A stretch of 64,000 bases of DNA from SZUA-318 sp964412015. GTDB taxonomy: Bacteria; Gemmatimonadota; Gemmatimonadetes; Longimicrobiales; Gaopeijiaceae. Positions 50,767 to 59,480 of this stretch are shown here, in pieces (the first letter of the stretch is position 1; every line of letters begins with the position of its first letter). The stretch covers positions 1 to 64,000 of the forward strand of contig CAYPMO010000007.1 in the NCBI GenBank assembly GCA_964412015.1, written 5' to 3'. Under the pieces are notes generated by a model. It did no database searches. It saw only the letters and a program-made list of their open reading frames with translations, and had not been told where the DNA came from. The position numbers and the translations under genes were made by a program.

Positions 50767-51792
50767 CTAGTCGCCGATCCTGAGGGTGATGTCGATCTTG
50801 GCGTCGATCACGACCTGCTGCCCCGGCGTCACCGTGATGGCACCCGACGAGGAGCTCACGGTGCCGGTGCCCGTGAGGCGCACGCCGGACTTGCCCAGGA
50901 ACGTCCGGAGCTCCGCTCCCGAGTAGCTCAACGTGGCGGTGGACGTGGCGCTCGACCCGATGCTCAGTTGCTTGGCGATGGTGCCGCCCGGGTAGTCGAT
51001 ATCGAGCTGGGCGCCGACCGAGACGCCGAAGGGATTGGCGATCGTCAGGACGATCGAGCCGCTCTCGATCCGGTCGGTGATGGTCTCGTCGATGTCCTCG
51101 ACGTCCAGGTCGACCGGGTCGATGGTCACGGACCGGCTGGCGACGTCCACGGTGGCCGCGCTGGCGAGGACGGTGCCGGGCGTCGCGGTGATCGTCAGAC
51201 GCTCCTCGTTGTCGATCGTGGTGACCTGGCCGCCGGGCGACGTGATCACCGCGGTGACGAAGAGGTTCGAGCCGATCGCGCCCGGCGCGACCGTCAGGGT
51301 CTGCGTGGTCGTCTGGCCGGGCGGGAGGCCCGCGGAGAACGTCACCTCGCCGATCTCCGCGCCTCCCTGACCGTCCGTGAGCGTCGCGGTCACCGAGCCA
51401 CCGCCCGCGATCGGGTCGAACGAGAAGCCGTTGTGGATCGCGATCTCGGCCGAGGCGCTGGCGATGGTCGCGGCGGCGATGTCGGCTGGGAGCGACTGGT
51501 CCATCGTGAGCGTTCCGGTGAAGGCCGGTGAGGGTGCCAGAAGCCCCTGGAGCGGCGCGCAGGAAGGGCAGAGGTCGCCGAGCGACCTGCTCGTGCTGAA
51601 CGCATCGACCGAGACGGCGAAGTCGTTGCCGTCGACGGTCACGCCGGAGGGGAGGAGCTCGCTCACCGAGATGGTCGTGTTGTCCACCGGGAGGATCCAC
51701 CTCTGCTCGAAGATGGGGGCCTCCGTGGGTATGTCGCATCCGGCGCGGGCCGCCCGCCCGAGACGGGCCAGGTAACCGCGGTTGTGTCTCAT
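50767..51792 (-). CDS. Putative surface protein with atypical N-terminus, unknown function
   Basis: A 341-residue protein ending TPGQQVVIDAKIDITLRIGD. The body is rich in beta-strand repeats (SVTATLTDGQGGAEIGEVTFSA, RLTITATPGTVLASAATVDVASRSVTID). The N-terminus reads ARLGRAARAGCDIPTEAPIFEQRW: 'GCDIPT.AP' with 'W' shortly after resembles lipoprotein starts in related families, but the preceding segment has Arg in place of a hydrophobic core, so export is uncertain. Start is unclear: ATG 51792 (GGAG 7 nt upstream) or ATG 51849 (GGAGGG). It is next to the PorV-like gene and divergent from lepA. Confidence 0.6.
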   Translation of the reverse strand: MRHNRGYLARLGRAARAGCDIPTEAPIFEQRWILPVDNTTISVSELLPSGVTVDGNDFAVSVDAFSTSRSLGDLCPSCAPLQGLLAPSPAFTGTLTMDQSLPADIAAATIASASAEIAIHNGFSFDPIAGGGSVTATLTDGQGGAEIGEVTFSAGLPPGQTTTQTLTVAPGAIGSNLFVTAVITSPGGQVTTIDNEERLTITATPGTVLASAATVDVASRSVTIDPVDLDVEDIDETITDRIESGSIVLTIANPFGVSVGAQLDIDYPGGTIAKQLSIGSSATSTATLSYSGAELRTFLGKSGVRLTGTGTVSSSSGAITVTPGQQVVIDAKIDITLRIGD

Positions 51793-51999
51793 GGACTGCT
51801 CCGGGGGAGGGGGCCGTGAAGGTCCGGCCGTGGGGGGGTTGGGGGGCATGAAACCCTCCAGGATATCCGTGACGGGGCGAATGATCAATGGGCTAGCCGG
51901 CGTCGGCCCCTTCGACCCGGGACCAGGAGGGACTAACTTTATAGGCTCCGGACCCGCCCCCACCACAGATCGCCAACCGGCACGACGCCCCGTATCTCC

Positions 52000-53802
52000 G
52001 TGCGCCCCGACCACATCCGGAACTTCTGCATCGTCGCCCACATCGACCACGGCAAGTCGACCCTCGCGGACCGCCTGCTCGAGCGGACCGCGACGCTCGA
52101 CAAGCGCCGGATGCGCGAGCAGGTGCTGGACAACAACGAGCTCGAGCGGGAGCGCGGGATCACGATCAAGCTCCACGCCGTGCGCATGGCGTACCGGGCA
52201 TCCGACGGCGACGAGTACGAGCTCAACCTGATCGACACGCCTGGGCACGTGGACTTCACCTACGAGGTCTCGAGGTCGCTCGCCGCGTGCGAGGGCGCGC
52301 TCGTGGTCGTGGACGCCACGCAGGGCATCCAGGCCCAGACGCTCTCGAATCTCTTCCTGGCGCTGGAAGCGGGATTGGAGATCGTACCGGTCCTCAACAA
52401 GATCGATCTGCCCGGGGCGGAGCCCGCGCGTCGCAGGGACGAGGTCGCGGACCTCCTGGGCGTGGATGGGACCGCCGTCCTCCTCGCGAGCGCCAAGGAG
52501 GGGATCGGCATCGACGAGATCCTCGAGGCGATCGTCGAACGGGTCCCTTCGCCTCGGGGCGACCCTACGGCCCCCCTCCGCGCCCTGATCTTCGATTCAT
52601 ACTACGACAAGTACCTCGGCGCGATCCCGTCCGTGCGGGTCGTGGACGGGATCGTGGAGCCGGGCACCCGGATCACCTTCGGGAACGTGGATCGCAGCTA
52701 CGACGTGACCGAGGTGGGGTACCTCCGCCTGGGCAGGGTGCCCCAGCCCCGCCTCACCCCCGGGGAAGTGGGTTACCTCGTGGCCGCCATCAAGGAGGTG
52801 GGCGACACCCGCGTAGGAGACACGGTACTGGACGCCGACAACCGGGCGGGCGAACTGCTGGCCGGGTATCGGAAGGCCCGCCCGATGGTGTTCGCGGGGC
52901 TCTATCCCACGTCTTCGGACGACTACGAGGACCTGCGGGACGCCCTGGAGAAGCTGAAGCTCAACGACGCCTCCCTGCACTACGAGCCGGAGAGCTCCGT
53001 GGCGCTCGGCTTCGGGTTTCGCTGCGGCTTCCTGGGCCTCCTGCACATGGAGGTCGTCCAGGAGCGGCTCGACCGCGAGTTCGGCGTGGATCTCATTACC
53101 ACGGTGCCGAACGTGGAGTATCGCGTGCGGCTCACCAACGGTGAGGAGCTTCGGATCGAGAGCCCTACGGCGCTGCCCGACCCCGGACGCATCGAGAGGG
53201 TGTCCGAGCCCATCGTGAAGGCGCATATCGTCTGTCCCGCCGAGTACATCGGCAACGTCCAGAAGCTGTGTCACGAGCGGCGTGGCGTGTTCAAGGGGAT
53301 GAGCTATCTCGATCCCCAACGGGTCGAGATCAACTTCGAGTTGCCGCTCTCGGAGATCGTGCTGGACTTCTACGACCGGCTCAAGGGAAGCACACGCGGC
53401 TACGCCGCGCTCGATTATGAGTTCCTGGAGTATCGTGACGCCGAGCTCGTGAAGCTGGACGTCCTCCTCAACGGAGAGCCGGTGGACGCGTTCAGCGTCA
53501 TCATCCATCGGGACGAAGCCTATGAGTACGGCCGAGACATGGTGCGGAAGCTCAAGGACCTCATTCCGCGCCAGCAGTACGAAGTCGCCCTCCAGGCGGC
53601 GATCGGCAACAACGTCATCGCGCGCAGCAACGTGAAGGCGCTGCGGAAGAACGTGACGGCCAAGTGCTACGGCGGTGATATCACGCGCAAGCGCAAGCTC
53701 CTGGAGAAGCAGAAGGAGGGGAAGAAGCGGATGAAGCAGGTGGGATCCGTCGAGATCCCGCAGGAGGCGTTCCTCGCCGTGCTGAACCTGCGTGAGGAGT
53801 GA
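52000..53802 (+). CDS. lepA: Elongation factor 4 (LepA)
   Basis: Ribosome-associated translational GTPase, 600 residues. G1 AHIDHGKS (13-20), G2 RERGITIK, G3 DTPGHVDF and G4 NKID are intact; the LepA C-terminal domain with FQHKRRG-like NVTAKCYGGDITRKRKLL is present, distinguishing it from EF-G. Starts at GTG 52000. It leads a plus-strand run: the next gene starts within its stop (TGATG, 53800-53804). Confidence 0.97.
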   Translation: MRPDHIRNFCIVAHIDHGKSTLADRLLERTATLDKRRMREQVLDNNELERERGITIKLHAVRMAYRASDGDEYELNLIDTPGHVDFTYEVSRSLAACEGALVVVDATQGIQAQTLSNLFLALEAGLEIVPVLNKIDLPGAEPARRRDEVADLLGVDGTAVLLASAKEGIGIDEILEAIVERVPSPRGDPTAPLRALIFDSYYDKYLGAIPSVRVVDGIVEPGTRITFGNVDRSYDVTEVGYLRLGRVPQPRLTPGEVGYLVAAIKEVGDTRVGDTVLDADNRAGELLAGYRKARPMVFAGLYPTSSDDYEDLRDALEKLKLNDASLHYEPESSVALGFGFRCGFLGLLHMEVVQERLDREFGVDLITTVPNVEYRVRLTNGEELRIESPTALPDPGRIERVSEPIVKAHIVCPAEYIGNVQKLCHERRGVFKGMSYLDPQRVEINFELPLSEIVLDFYDRLKGSTRGYAALDYEFLEYRDAELVKLDVLLNGEPVDAFSVIIHRDEAYEYGRDMVRKLKDLIPRQQYEVALQAAIGNNVIARSNVKALRKNVTAKCYGGDITRKRKLLEKQKEGKKRMKQVGSVEIPQEAFLAVLNLREE

Positions 53803-54806
53803 TGCCGAGACCCGCCGACGCGGCCGGGGACCGGCGCGTCGTGAGGGCGCCCAACCACGTGGGCGACGTCGTCATGGCCCTGCCGGCCCTGGCCGCGTGC
53901 GGTGCGGACGTCGTCGTACGGAGGTCGTTGGTGCCCCTGCTCGAGATGGGGAGACATCCCGGCCACGTGCTGCCCCTGGACCGTGGGGTCACCGGTTGGC
54001 TGCGCGCGGTGGACACGCTTCGGAGCGGGGCGTACGGAGACGGACTGCTGCTCACGCCCTCGTTCGGCTCGGCGTTCCTCTTCCGCTCAGGAGGCATCCC
54101 TCGGGTGCGCGGGACGAAGACCGACGGCCGGGGCTGGCTGTTGACGGACGGCGTGCCCCGGGAGGCGCTGCGCGGGCGGCACCGGATCGCGCAGTATCGC
54201 CTGCTGCTCGGACAGGACCCCGAGGTTCCCGCTCCTCTTCCCGTGCTCGCGTCTCCGTCCGCGGTTCGCGAACGCTGGAAGGAGTGGATAGGTGGGGAAG
54301 GCCCTCTGGTGGGGCTCGTGCCCGGCTCCAACGCGCCCGCGCGGCGCTGGCCGGCGGCGCGGTTCGCCTCGCTCGCGGGGGTGTTGCGCTCGGAGGGATA
54401 CCAGGTGGTCGTCGTGGGCGGTGCCGCGGAGGTGGAGCTCACCGCGCGGGTCGCCGACGCCGCACCGGGGGTTCGTGACGCGGGCGGCAAGACCGATCTG
54501 CCCGACCTGGCGGCGCTCCTCTCCCTGTGCGCCGTGGTTGTCACGAACGACACGGGACCGATGCATGTTGCGGCGGCCGTCGGGACTCCGACCGTCACGT
54601 TGTGGGGCCCCTCCGACCCCGATGAGGTGGCGCCGCCCGGCGGGCGACAGGTTCGGGTCGTGGGTGCGGCCATTCCCTGCCGTCCGTGCTTCAAGAACCA
54701 TTGCCCTCGGTCCGGAGTGGGCACGATGCTACGGGATGCTCGCGATGAATGCATGAACCTGATCGAGGTGGAAACCGTGCTGGTATCGGTCCACTCGCTC
54801 GCCTAG
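53802..54806 (+). CDS. Glycosyltransferase family 9 (heptosyltransferase-like)
   Basis: A 334-residue GT-B enzyme of the WaaC/WaaF/GT9 type: RAPNHVGDVVMALPAL at the N-terminus, VGLVPGSNAPARRWPAARFASLA in the second half, and TNDTGPMHVAAAVGTPTVTLWG with the donor-binding DTGPMH motif. CxxCxxxxC-like PCRPCFKNHC near the end occurs in these enzymes. Likely adds a sugar (heptose in LPS core) at the inner membrane. ATG 53802 is used; GTG 53799 is equally placed. Downstream are two sugar kinases. Confidence 0.88.
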   Translation: MPRPADAAGDRRVVRAPNHVGDVVMALPALAACGADVVVRRSLVPLLEMGRHPGHVLPLDRGVTGWLRAVDTLRSGAYGDGLLLTPSFGSAFLFRSGGIPRVRGTKTDGRGWLLTDGVPREALRGRHRIAQYRLLLGQDPEVPAPLPVLASPSAVRERWKEWIGGEGPLVGLVPGSNAPARRWPAARFASLAGVLRSEGYQVVVVGGAAEVELTARVADAAPGVRDAGGKTDLPDLAALLSLCAVVVTNDTGPMHVAAAVGTPTVTLWGPSDPDEVAPPGGRQVRVVGAAIPCRPCFKNHCPRSGVGTMLRDARDECMNLIEVETVLVSVHSLA

Positions 54807-54813
54807 GAGAGCC

Positions 54814-55797
54814 ATGGGTCGCTGGGTGGTGGGACTCGACATCGGAGGCACCAACGTGGTGGTCGGCCTCGTCCCCGCCGCAGGCGGGCGGCCGGCCTCG
54901 CTCCGCAGGCGCAGCACGCCCTCGCTCGGCAGCCAGCTCGAGGTCGTGGCGGAGCTGGCCCGGTTGATCCAGGAAGTCATCGAGGAGGGACTCGAGGCGA
55001 GCGGTGACAGCGATGGTGACGTGCTGGGCTTGGGCATCGGGAGTCCCGGCCCGCTCGACCTGGAGCGCGGGATCATCCTGGACGCGTTCAACCTCGGTTG
55101 GAGGGATTTCGCGTTACGGGACGCGCTCCAGTCCGAAGTCGGGCTGCCCGCCATCCTCGACAACGACGCGAACTGCGCGACATGGGGAGAATACTGGCAG
55201 GGAGCGGGACGGGGCGCGCGGAGCCTCGTCGGAATCACGCTGGGGACGGGCATCGGGGGCGGGTTGATCCTCGACGGCCGGCTCGTGCACGGAGCGTCGG
55301 GGACGGCCGGAGAGATCGGCCACATGAGCATCGACTTCCACGGACGCCGGTGCAAGTGCGGCAACTACGGGTGCCTCGAGGCTTACGCCTCCGGACCCAA
55401 CATCGCCGCCCGGGCGCGCGAAGGCCTGGAGGCGGGCGCCGAGTCGCTGCTCACCACGCTGGTGGAGGGAAACCTCGACAGGCTCACGGCCGCGACCGTC
55501 TACGAGGCCATCCTCGAAGGCGACGCCTACGCCGGCGAGGTCATGCTGGAGACCGCCAAGATCCTGGGGGCGGGCCTCGCGAACATCGTGAACGTCCTGA
55601 ACCCGCAAACGGTCGTGATCGTGGGCGGGGTGACCAGGGCGGGGCACTATCTGTTCAACCCGCTGCGGGCCGAGGTCCGCAGGCGCGCTTTCAAGAGAGC
55701 CGAGCAGGCGTGCCGGATCGTGCCCGGCGAGCTTCCCGACACGGCCGGCGTGATCGGGGCGGCGGGCCGGTTCCTCGCCGAGCGGGGGATGGGTTGA
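54814..55797 (+). CDS. ROK-family sugar kinase (glucokinase-like)
   Basis: A 327-residue cytoplasmic kinase. DIGGTN (9-14) binds phosphate, DNDANC..WGE contains the catalytic Asp, GEIGHM and the ROK zinc motif CKCGNYGCLEAYAS (about 181-194) are intact. Closest in layout to bacterial glucokinases, though N-acetylmannosamine or other sugars are possible. ATG 54814 has AGGAGA upstream. It lies between the GT9 enzyme and a PfkB kinase. Confidence 0.92.
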   Translation: MGRWVVGLDIGGTNVVVGLVPAAGGRPASLRRRSTPSLGSQLEVVAELARLIQEVIEEGLEASGDSDGDVLGLGIGSPGPLDLERGIILDAFNLGWRDFALRDALQSEVGLPAILDNDANCATWGEYWQGAGRGARSLVGITLGTGIGGGLILDGRLVHGASGTAGEIGHMSIDFHGRRCKCGNYGCLEAYASGPNIAARAREGLEAGAESLLTTLVEGNLDRLTAATVYEAILEGDAYAGEVMLETAKILGAGLANIVNVLNPQTVVIVGGVTRAGHYLFNPLRAEVRRRAFKRAEQACRIVPGELPDTAGVIGAAGRFLAERGMG

Positions 55798-55802
55798 CCC
55801 GG

Positions 55803-56786
55803 ATGGCCGAGAAGACCCTCGGTGTCGTAGGCACGATGGTGTGGGACCGGATCTTCAACCGCGATGGCCGCGAGAGCCCGGTGGAGGAATGGGGTGGCAT
55901 CTCCTACGCGCTTTCCGCAGTGCGTGCCGCCCTCCCGGACGCCTGGAGGATCCTGCCGATCGTGAAGGTGGGAAGGGACCTGGCGGAGGAGGCCTTCCAC
56001 TTCATGGCGGAGATCCCCGGGATGGACGTCTCGACGGTCATGGTCGTCCCGGAGCCGAACAATCGTGTCGAGCTCCGATACGCGAACGCGGACCGCCGTA
56101 CCGAGAAGCTCCGGGGTGGAACCCCCCCCTGGACCTGGGCCGAGCTGGCCCCGCCTCTCGACCTCTGCGACGCGCTGTACGTGAACTTCATCTCGGGGAT
56201 GGAGATGGACCTCTCCACCGCCCGGGCGCTTCGCACCGGGTACCCCGGGCCGACGTATGCGGACCTGCACTCGCTCTTTCTCGGAATCACGACCGAGGGA
56301 CTGCGCGTACCCCGATCGCTCCGGGGGTGGGGGGATTGGCTCCGGTGCTTCGACGGGGTCCAGATGAACGAGGACGAGTTCGACCTGCTCGGCCTCGCGT
56401 CGGGCGACCCCTGGCAGGTGACCGCGGACGTCCTCGGTCCCGATCTCAAGTTGTTGACCGTGACCCTCGGGCCCAAGGGCGCGGCGTACGTGGCTGCGCC
56501 GGACTTCGCGTCGGATCCGCTCCTCTGGCGACGGCGGACGACGGTGCCGCGCGCGGGGACCGCGCGGTCGGGTCGTGTCCCCGTACCCGGACCTCCGCGG
56601 GTCGGGGACCCGACCGGGTGCGGCGACGTCTGGGGTGCTACCTTCTTTGCGCGCCTCCTGGCCGGTGACGGCCTGGAGGACGCCATGGCCGAGGCCAACC
56701 GACTGGCCTCTCGCAATGTCGAGCATCGGGGCGCCAGGGGCCTGTATCGGCACCTGTCGGGACGCCTCTCCCACATGGGGGGCTAG
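55803..56786 (+). CDS. PfkB-family carbohydrate/nucleoside kinase
   Basis: A 327-residue ribokinase-fold protein. GVVGTMVWDRIF and EEWGGISYALSAVRAALP open it; the PfkB signature GDPTGCGDVWGATFFARLL (about 267-285) has the catalytic Asp, though the usual GAGD reads GCGD. The middle (ILPIVKVGRDLAEEAFHFM) is typical. Substrate unknown; nearby sugar genes suggest a sugar or nucleoside. Start is ATG 55803 or TTG 55794, which overlaps the ROK stop (TTGA). Confidence 0.85.
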   Translation: MAEKTLGVVGTMVWDRIFNRDGRESPVEEWGGISYALSAVRAALPDAWRILPIVKVGRDLAEEAFHFMAEIPGMDVSTVMVVPEPNNRVELRYANADRRTEKLRGGTPPWTWAELAPPLDLCDALYVNFISGMEMDLSTARALRTGYPGPTYADLHSLFLGITTEGLRVPRSLRGWGDWLRCFDGVQMNEDEFDLLGLASGDPWQVTADVLGPDLKLLTVTLGPKGAAYVAAPDFASDPLLWRRRTTVPRAGTARSGRVPVPGPPRVGDPTGCGDVWGATFFARLLAGDGLEDAMAEANRLASRNVEHRGARGLYRHLSGRLSHMGG

Positions 56787-56789
56787 AGG

Positions 56790-57683
56790 GTGCAGGTCAT
56801 CGCGGTGTCGGGCTCGCTGGACCAGCAGACGGTGGAGGACCTCCTCGACCGCGTCCCCGGTCCGGGCGAGGGCCGCACGCTCTTCGACGCACGCCATGTG
56901 CGGTGGGTGGATCCCCATGGGATGTTGGCGCTGCTCGTGGCTGGGGTGGTCACCCGGGATCGCCAGAGCGCCCTGCCTCGGCTGGAAGTACCGGAGAGCA
57001 CCGATGTGCTCGGCTACCTCAGCCGCATGGGGTTCTTCCGCGAGGCCCAGGGGATCTTCGAGTTCGACGACCGCGTGCCGCGCCGGAGCCCGGGGCCATC
57101 GGAGGTGCTGCTGGAGATCACGCCGATCCGGGCCAACGCGGACGTGCACGAGGTGGTGAACCGTGTCCAGAGCCGAGCGGGCGCCATCCTCTCCTCGAAG
57201 CTGGGATACCCTCCCTCGGCCGTGGTCCAGTTCTCGGTGATCCTCTCGGAGGTCTGCCAGAACGTGATCGAGCACGCCGATGGGCCGGGGTGGGTGGCCG
57301 CGCAGGCGTACAACTGGGCACAGAGGATCGGCCGCTGGGTCGTGGTGATCTCGGTGATGGATCTGGGTCGGGGGTTCCGCGGGTCGCTCGCGGAGGAGCA
57401 CGCCGCCCGCTATGGAGATCGCTGGAGCGACGCCACCGCTCTGGAGGCCGCGTTCCTCCACGGGCTCACGCGGTTCCCGGATTCGGGGAGGGGGCAGGGA
57501 ATCCAGCAGATCCGCAGGCAGGTGCAGCGGTGGAACGGCGCGATCACCATCCGCAGCGGCTCGGCCCGGATCGGCCAGGTACCGGAGTGGGACGACACCC
57601 CGCCCCTCGCGGACGGGCTGACAGCGTTTCCGGGAGCGCAGATCGGCATCGTGCTCCCGGCCCGGGAGGGGACGCCCGGATGA
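56790..57683 (+). CDS. STAS domain fused to a GHKL (anti-sigma kinase-type) ATPase
   Basis: A 297-residue regulator. Residues 1-~95 form a STAS domain (TLFDARHVRWVDPHGMLALLV); the usual phosphorylated Ser motif DSSG reads DPHG, so it cannot be phosphorylated there. Residues ~115-290 form a GHKL ATPase with N-box SEVCQNVIEHA (about 153-163), G1 DLGRGF and G2 GRGQGI, all needed for ATP binding. The combination recalls RsbT/SpoIIAB-type kinases joined to an antagonist-like domain. GTG 56790 start has a weak ribosome site. The next gene overlaps its stop (ATGA). Confidence 0.8.
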   Translation: MQVIAVSGSLDQQTVEDLLDRVPGPGEGRTLFDARHVRWVDPHGMLALLVAGVVTRDRQSALPRLEVPESTDVLGYLSRMGFFREAQGIFEFDDRVPRRSPGPSEVLLEITPIRANADVHEVVNRVQSRAGAILSSKLGYPPSAVVQFSVILSEVCQNVIEHADGPGWVAAQAYNWAQRIGRWVVVISVMDLGRGFRGSLAEEHAARYGDRWSDATALEAAFLHGLTRFPDSGRGQGIQQIRRQVQRWNGAITIRSGSARIGQVPEWDDTPPLADGLTAFPGAQIGIVLPAREGTPG

Positions 57684-58261
57684 CCGACCTCCCGCTGGAT
57701 CCGATCGCGATCGACGTCGGCAACCTGCTGCACCGGACGGTCGCGTCCTTGTACTCCCATCTCGTCACCAGACCGACCGGACGCGCGGTTCGCATGGCCA
57801 TCGAGACCCAGCTCGCCGAGCTGGGCGAGCGCTCGCTCTCCCTCATCGATCTCTCCGAGGTCTCGGTCCTGGATTTCTCCTGTGCGGACGAGGTGGTGGC
57901 CAAACTCCTGCAGCGATACGGTCCCGAGGAGCACACGCAGGCGTACTTCGTGTTCCGCGGGGTGCGCGAGCCCCATCGTGATCCGATCGAGGTGGCGCTC
58001 AGGCGCCAACATCTCGCCGCGGTGGCGGAGACCGCGCCGGGACGCTTCGAGCTCCTCGGGGAGCGCTCGGAGGAGGAGGACCGGGCGTGGAAGATCCTGG
58101 AGGAGCGGGGGCTCGTCACTTGCGAAGATATCTCCGTGCTGTTCCCGGACGGTGCCCAGAGACGGGCCCTCGACGGGCTCGTGGATCGGCGGCTCGTCTT
58201 CACGAGTCCCATCACCGGTCGGTACCATGCGCTGAGCCGCCTGGTCGCTCATCTGATGTGA
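57680..58261 (+). CDS. STAS-like (DUF4325-type) protein with C-terminal winged helix
   Basis: A 193-residue protein. The N-terminal ~100 residues (LSLIDLSEVSVLDFSCADEVVAKLLQRYG) follow the DUF4325/STAS-like pattern, keeping a Ser in DFSCADE where related proteins have S(S/F)AD. The second half is helical with a wing-like REW... segment (ILEERGLVTCEDISVLFPDGAQRRALDGLVDRRLVFTS), suggestive of a winged helix. ATG 57680 overlaps the STAS-ATPase stop, so the two are translated together and likely interact. Role inferred only. Confidence 0.72.
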   Translation: MTDLPLDPIAIDVGNLLHRTVASLYSHLVTRPTGRAVRMAIETQLAELGERSLSLIDLSEVSVLDFSCADEVVAKLLQRYGPEEHTQAYFVFRGVREPHRDPIEVALRRQHLAAVAETAPGRFELLGERSEEEDRAWKILEERGLVTCEDISVLFPDGAQRRALDGLVDRRLVFTSPITGRYHALSRLVAHLM

Positions 58262-58269
58262 GGTAGACA

Positions 58270-59445
58270 ATGGCCGAGCGCAGCAGAAAGCACGCTCCGA
58301 ACCCCGGCCTCGCCACCCGCGGCGTGCACGGAGGTGAACCGCCCCGTATCCCGGGTCAGCCGGTGGTTCCCCCCATCGTGCAGAGCGCGACGTTCCTGTG
58401 GGGAAGCCCGGCCGACGGGGAGCTGCTCTACAGCCGGTACGGGAACAACCCCAATCAGGTGCTCCTCGGGACGAAGGTGGCGGCGTTGGAGGGCATGGCG
58501 GCCGGGGCGGCGCTCGCGAGCGGAATGGGTGCGACGGCCATGACGATCCTGGCGCTCACGAAGGCGGGCGACCACGTCGTGGCGTCGTCGTATCTCTACG
58601 GTGCGACGTATGCGCTGCTCAGGGACGAGCTGCCGCGTCGTGGAGTACAGACCACCTTCGTGGACCCCGAGCGGGGGCGCTGGGCGGAGGCAGTCCGTCC
58701 GGAGACCCGCGTCGTGATGCTCGAGACGCCGACGAATCCGACGCTGCGCATCCTGGATCCCCGGCCGATCGCCGCGCTCGCCCACGCGCGGGGGATCCGG
58801 GTCGTCCTGGACGCTACGTTCGCGTCCCCGGTGAACCTGAACCCCGGTCCGCTGGGCGTGGACGTGGTGATCCATAGCGCCACGAAGTACATGGGAGGCC
58901 ATTCGGACCTAATCGCGGGACTGGTAGCCGGCCCGCAGGAGGTCGTGACCGAGATCGTGCGAATGGCCCGGCTGTACGGTCCTGCCCTCGACGCGCACGC
59001 GGCGTGGCTGCTGGATCGCGGCCTCCGCACTCTGGACGTCCGGGTGAAGCGCCACAACGAGAACGCGCTCGAGCTGGCCCGCTGGTTCGAGCGGCAGCCG
59101 CAGGTGGCCCGCGTCCTGTATCCCGGTCTGGAGAGTCACCCCGACCACGCCCTGGCGCGCGAGTTGTTGCGCGGCTTCGGGGGGATGCTGAGCATCGTGC
59201 TACGCGGCGGGGGCGCCGCCGCCGACCGCTTCACGGCGGCGCTCGAGCTCGCGATGGTGGCGCCCAGCCTCGGCGGCGTGGAGACGCTCGTGTCGCAGCC
59301 GCGTTATACGTCCCACGCGGGACTCACGGCCGCGGAGCGCGAGGCCCAGGGGATCGCGGACGGATTCGTGCGGATCAGCGTGGGCGTCGAGGACGCGGAG
59401 GACCTGCGCGCGGATTTCGCGCGGGCCCTGGAGGCCGCGGGGTAG
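58270..59445 (+). CDS. Trans-sulfuration PLP enzyme (cystathionine synthase/lyase or methionine gamma-lyase type)
   Basis: Fold-type I PLP enzyme of 391 residues. YSRYGNNPNQVLLGTKVAALEG, SSYLYGATYALL, LETPTNPTLRILD and the PLP lysine motif HSATKYMGGHSD (Lys about 206) define the Cys/Met metabolism family. The precise reaction (cystathionine gamma-synthase, beta/gamma-lyase, O-acylhomoserine sulfhydrylase) cannot be fixed by motif. ATG 58270 has GAGGT 6 nt upstream. It follows the STAS pair by 8 nt and converges on pruA. Confidence 0.93.
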   Translation: MAERSRKHAPNPGLATRGVHGGEPPRIPGQPVVPPIVQSATFLWGSPADGELLYSRYGNNPNQVLLGTKVAALEGMAAGAALASGMGATAMTILALTKAGDHVVASSYLYGATYALLRDELPRRGVQTTFVDPERGRWAEAVRPETRVVMLETPTNPTLRILDPRPIAALAHARGIRVVLDATFASPVNLNPGPLGVDVVIHSATKYMGGHSDLIAGLVAGPQEVVTEIVRMARLYGPALDAHAAWLLDRGLRTLDVRVKRHNENALELARWFERQPQVARVLYPGLESHPDHALARELLRGFGGMLSIVLRGGGAAADRFTAALELAMVAPSLGGVETLVSQPRYTSHAGLTAAEREAQGIADGFVRISVGVEDAEDLRADFARALEAAG

Positions 59446-59480
59446 GGGAGCGAGATCCGCTCCGCGTCGAGGAGCGCGCG

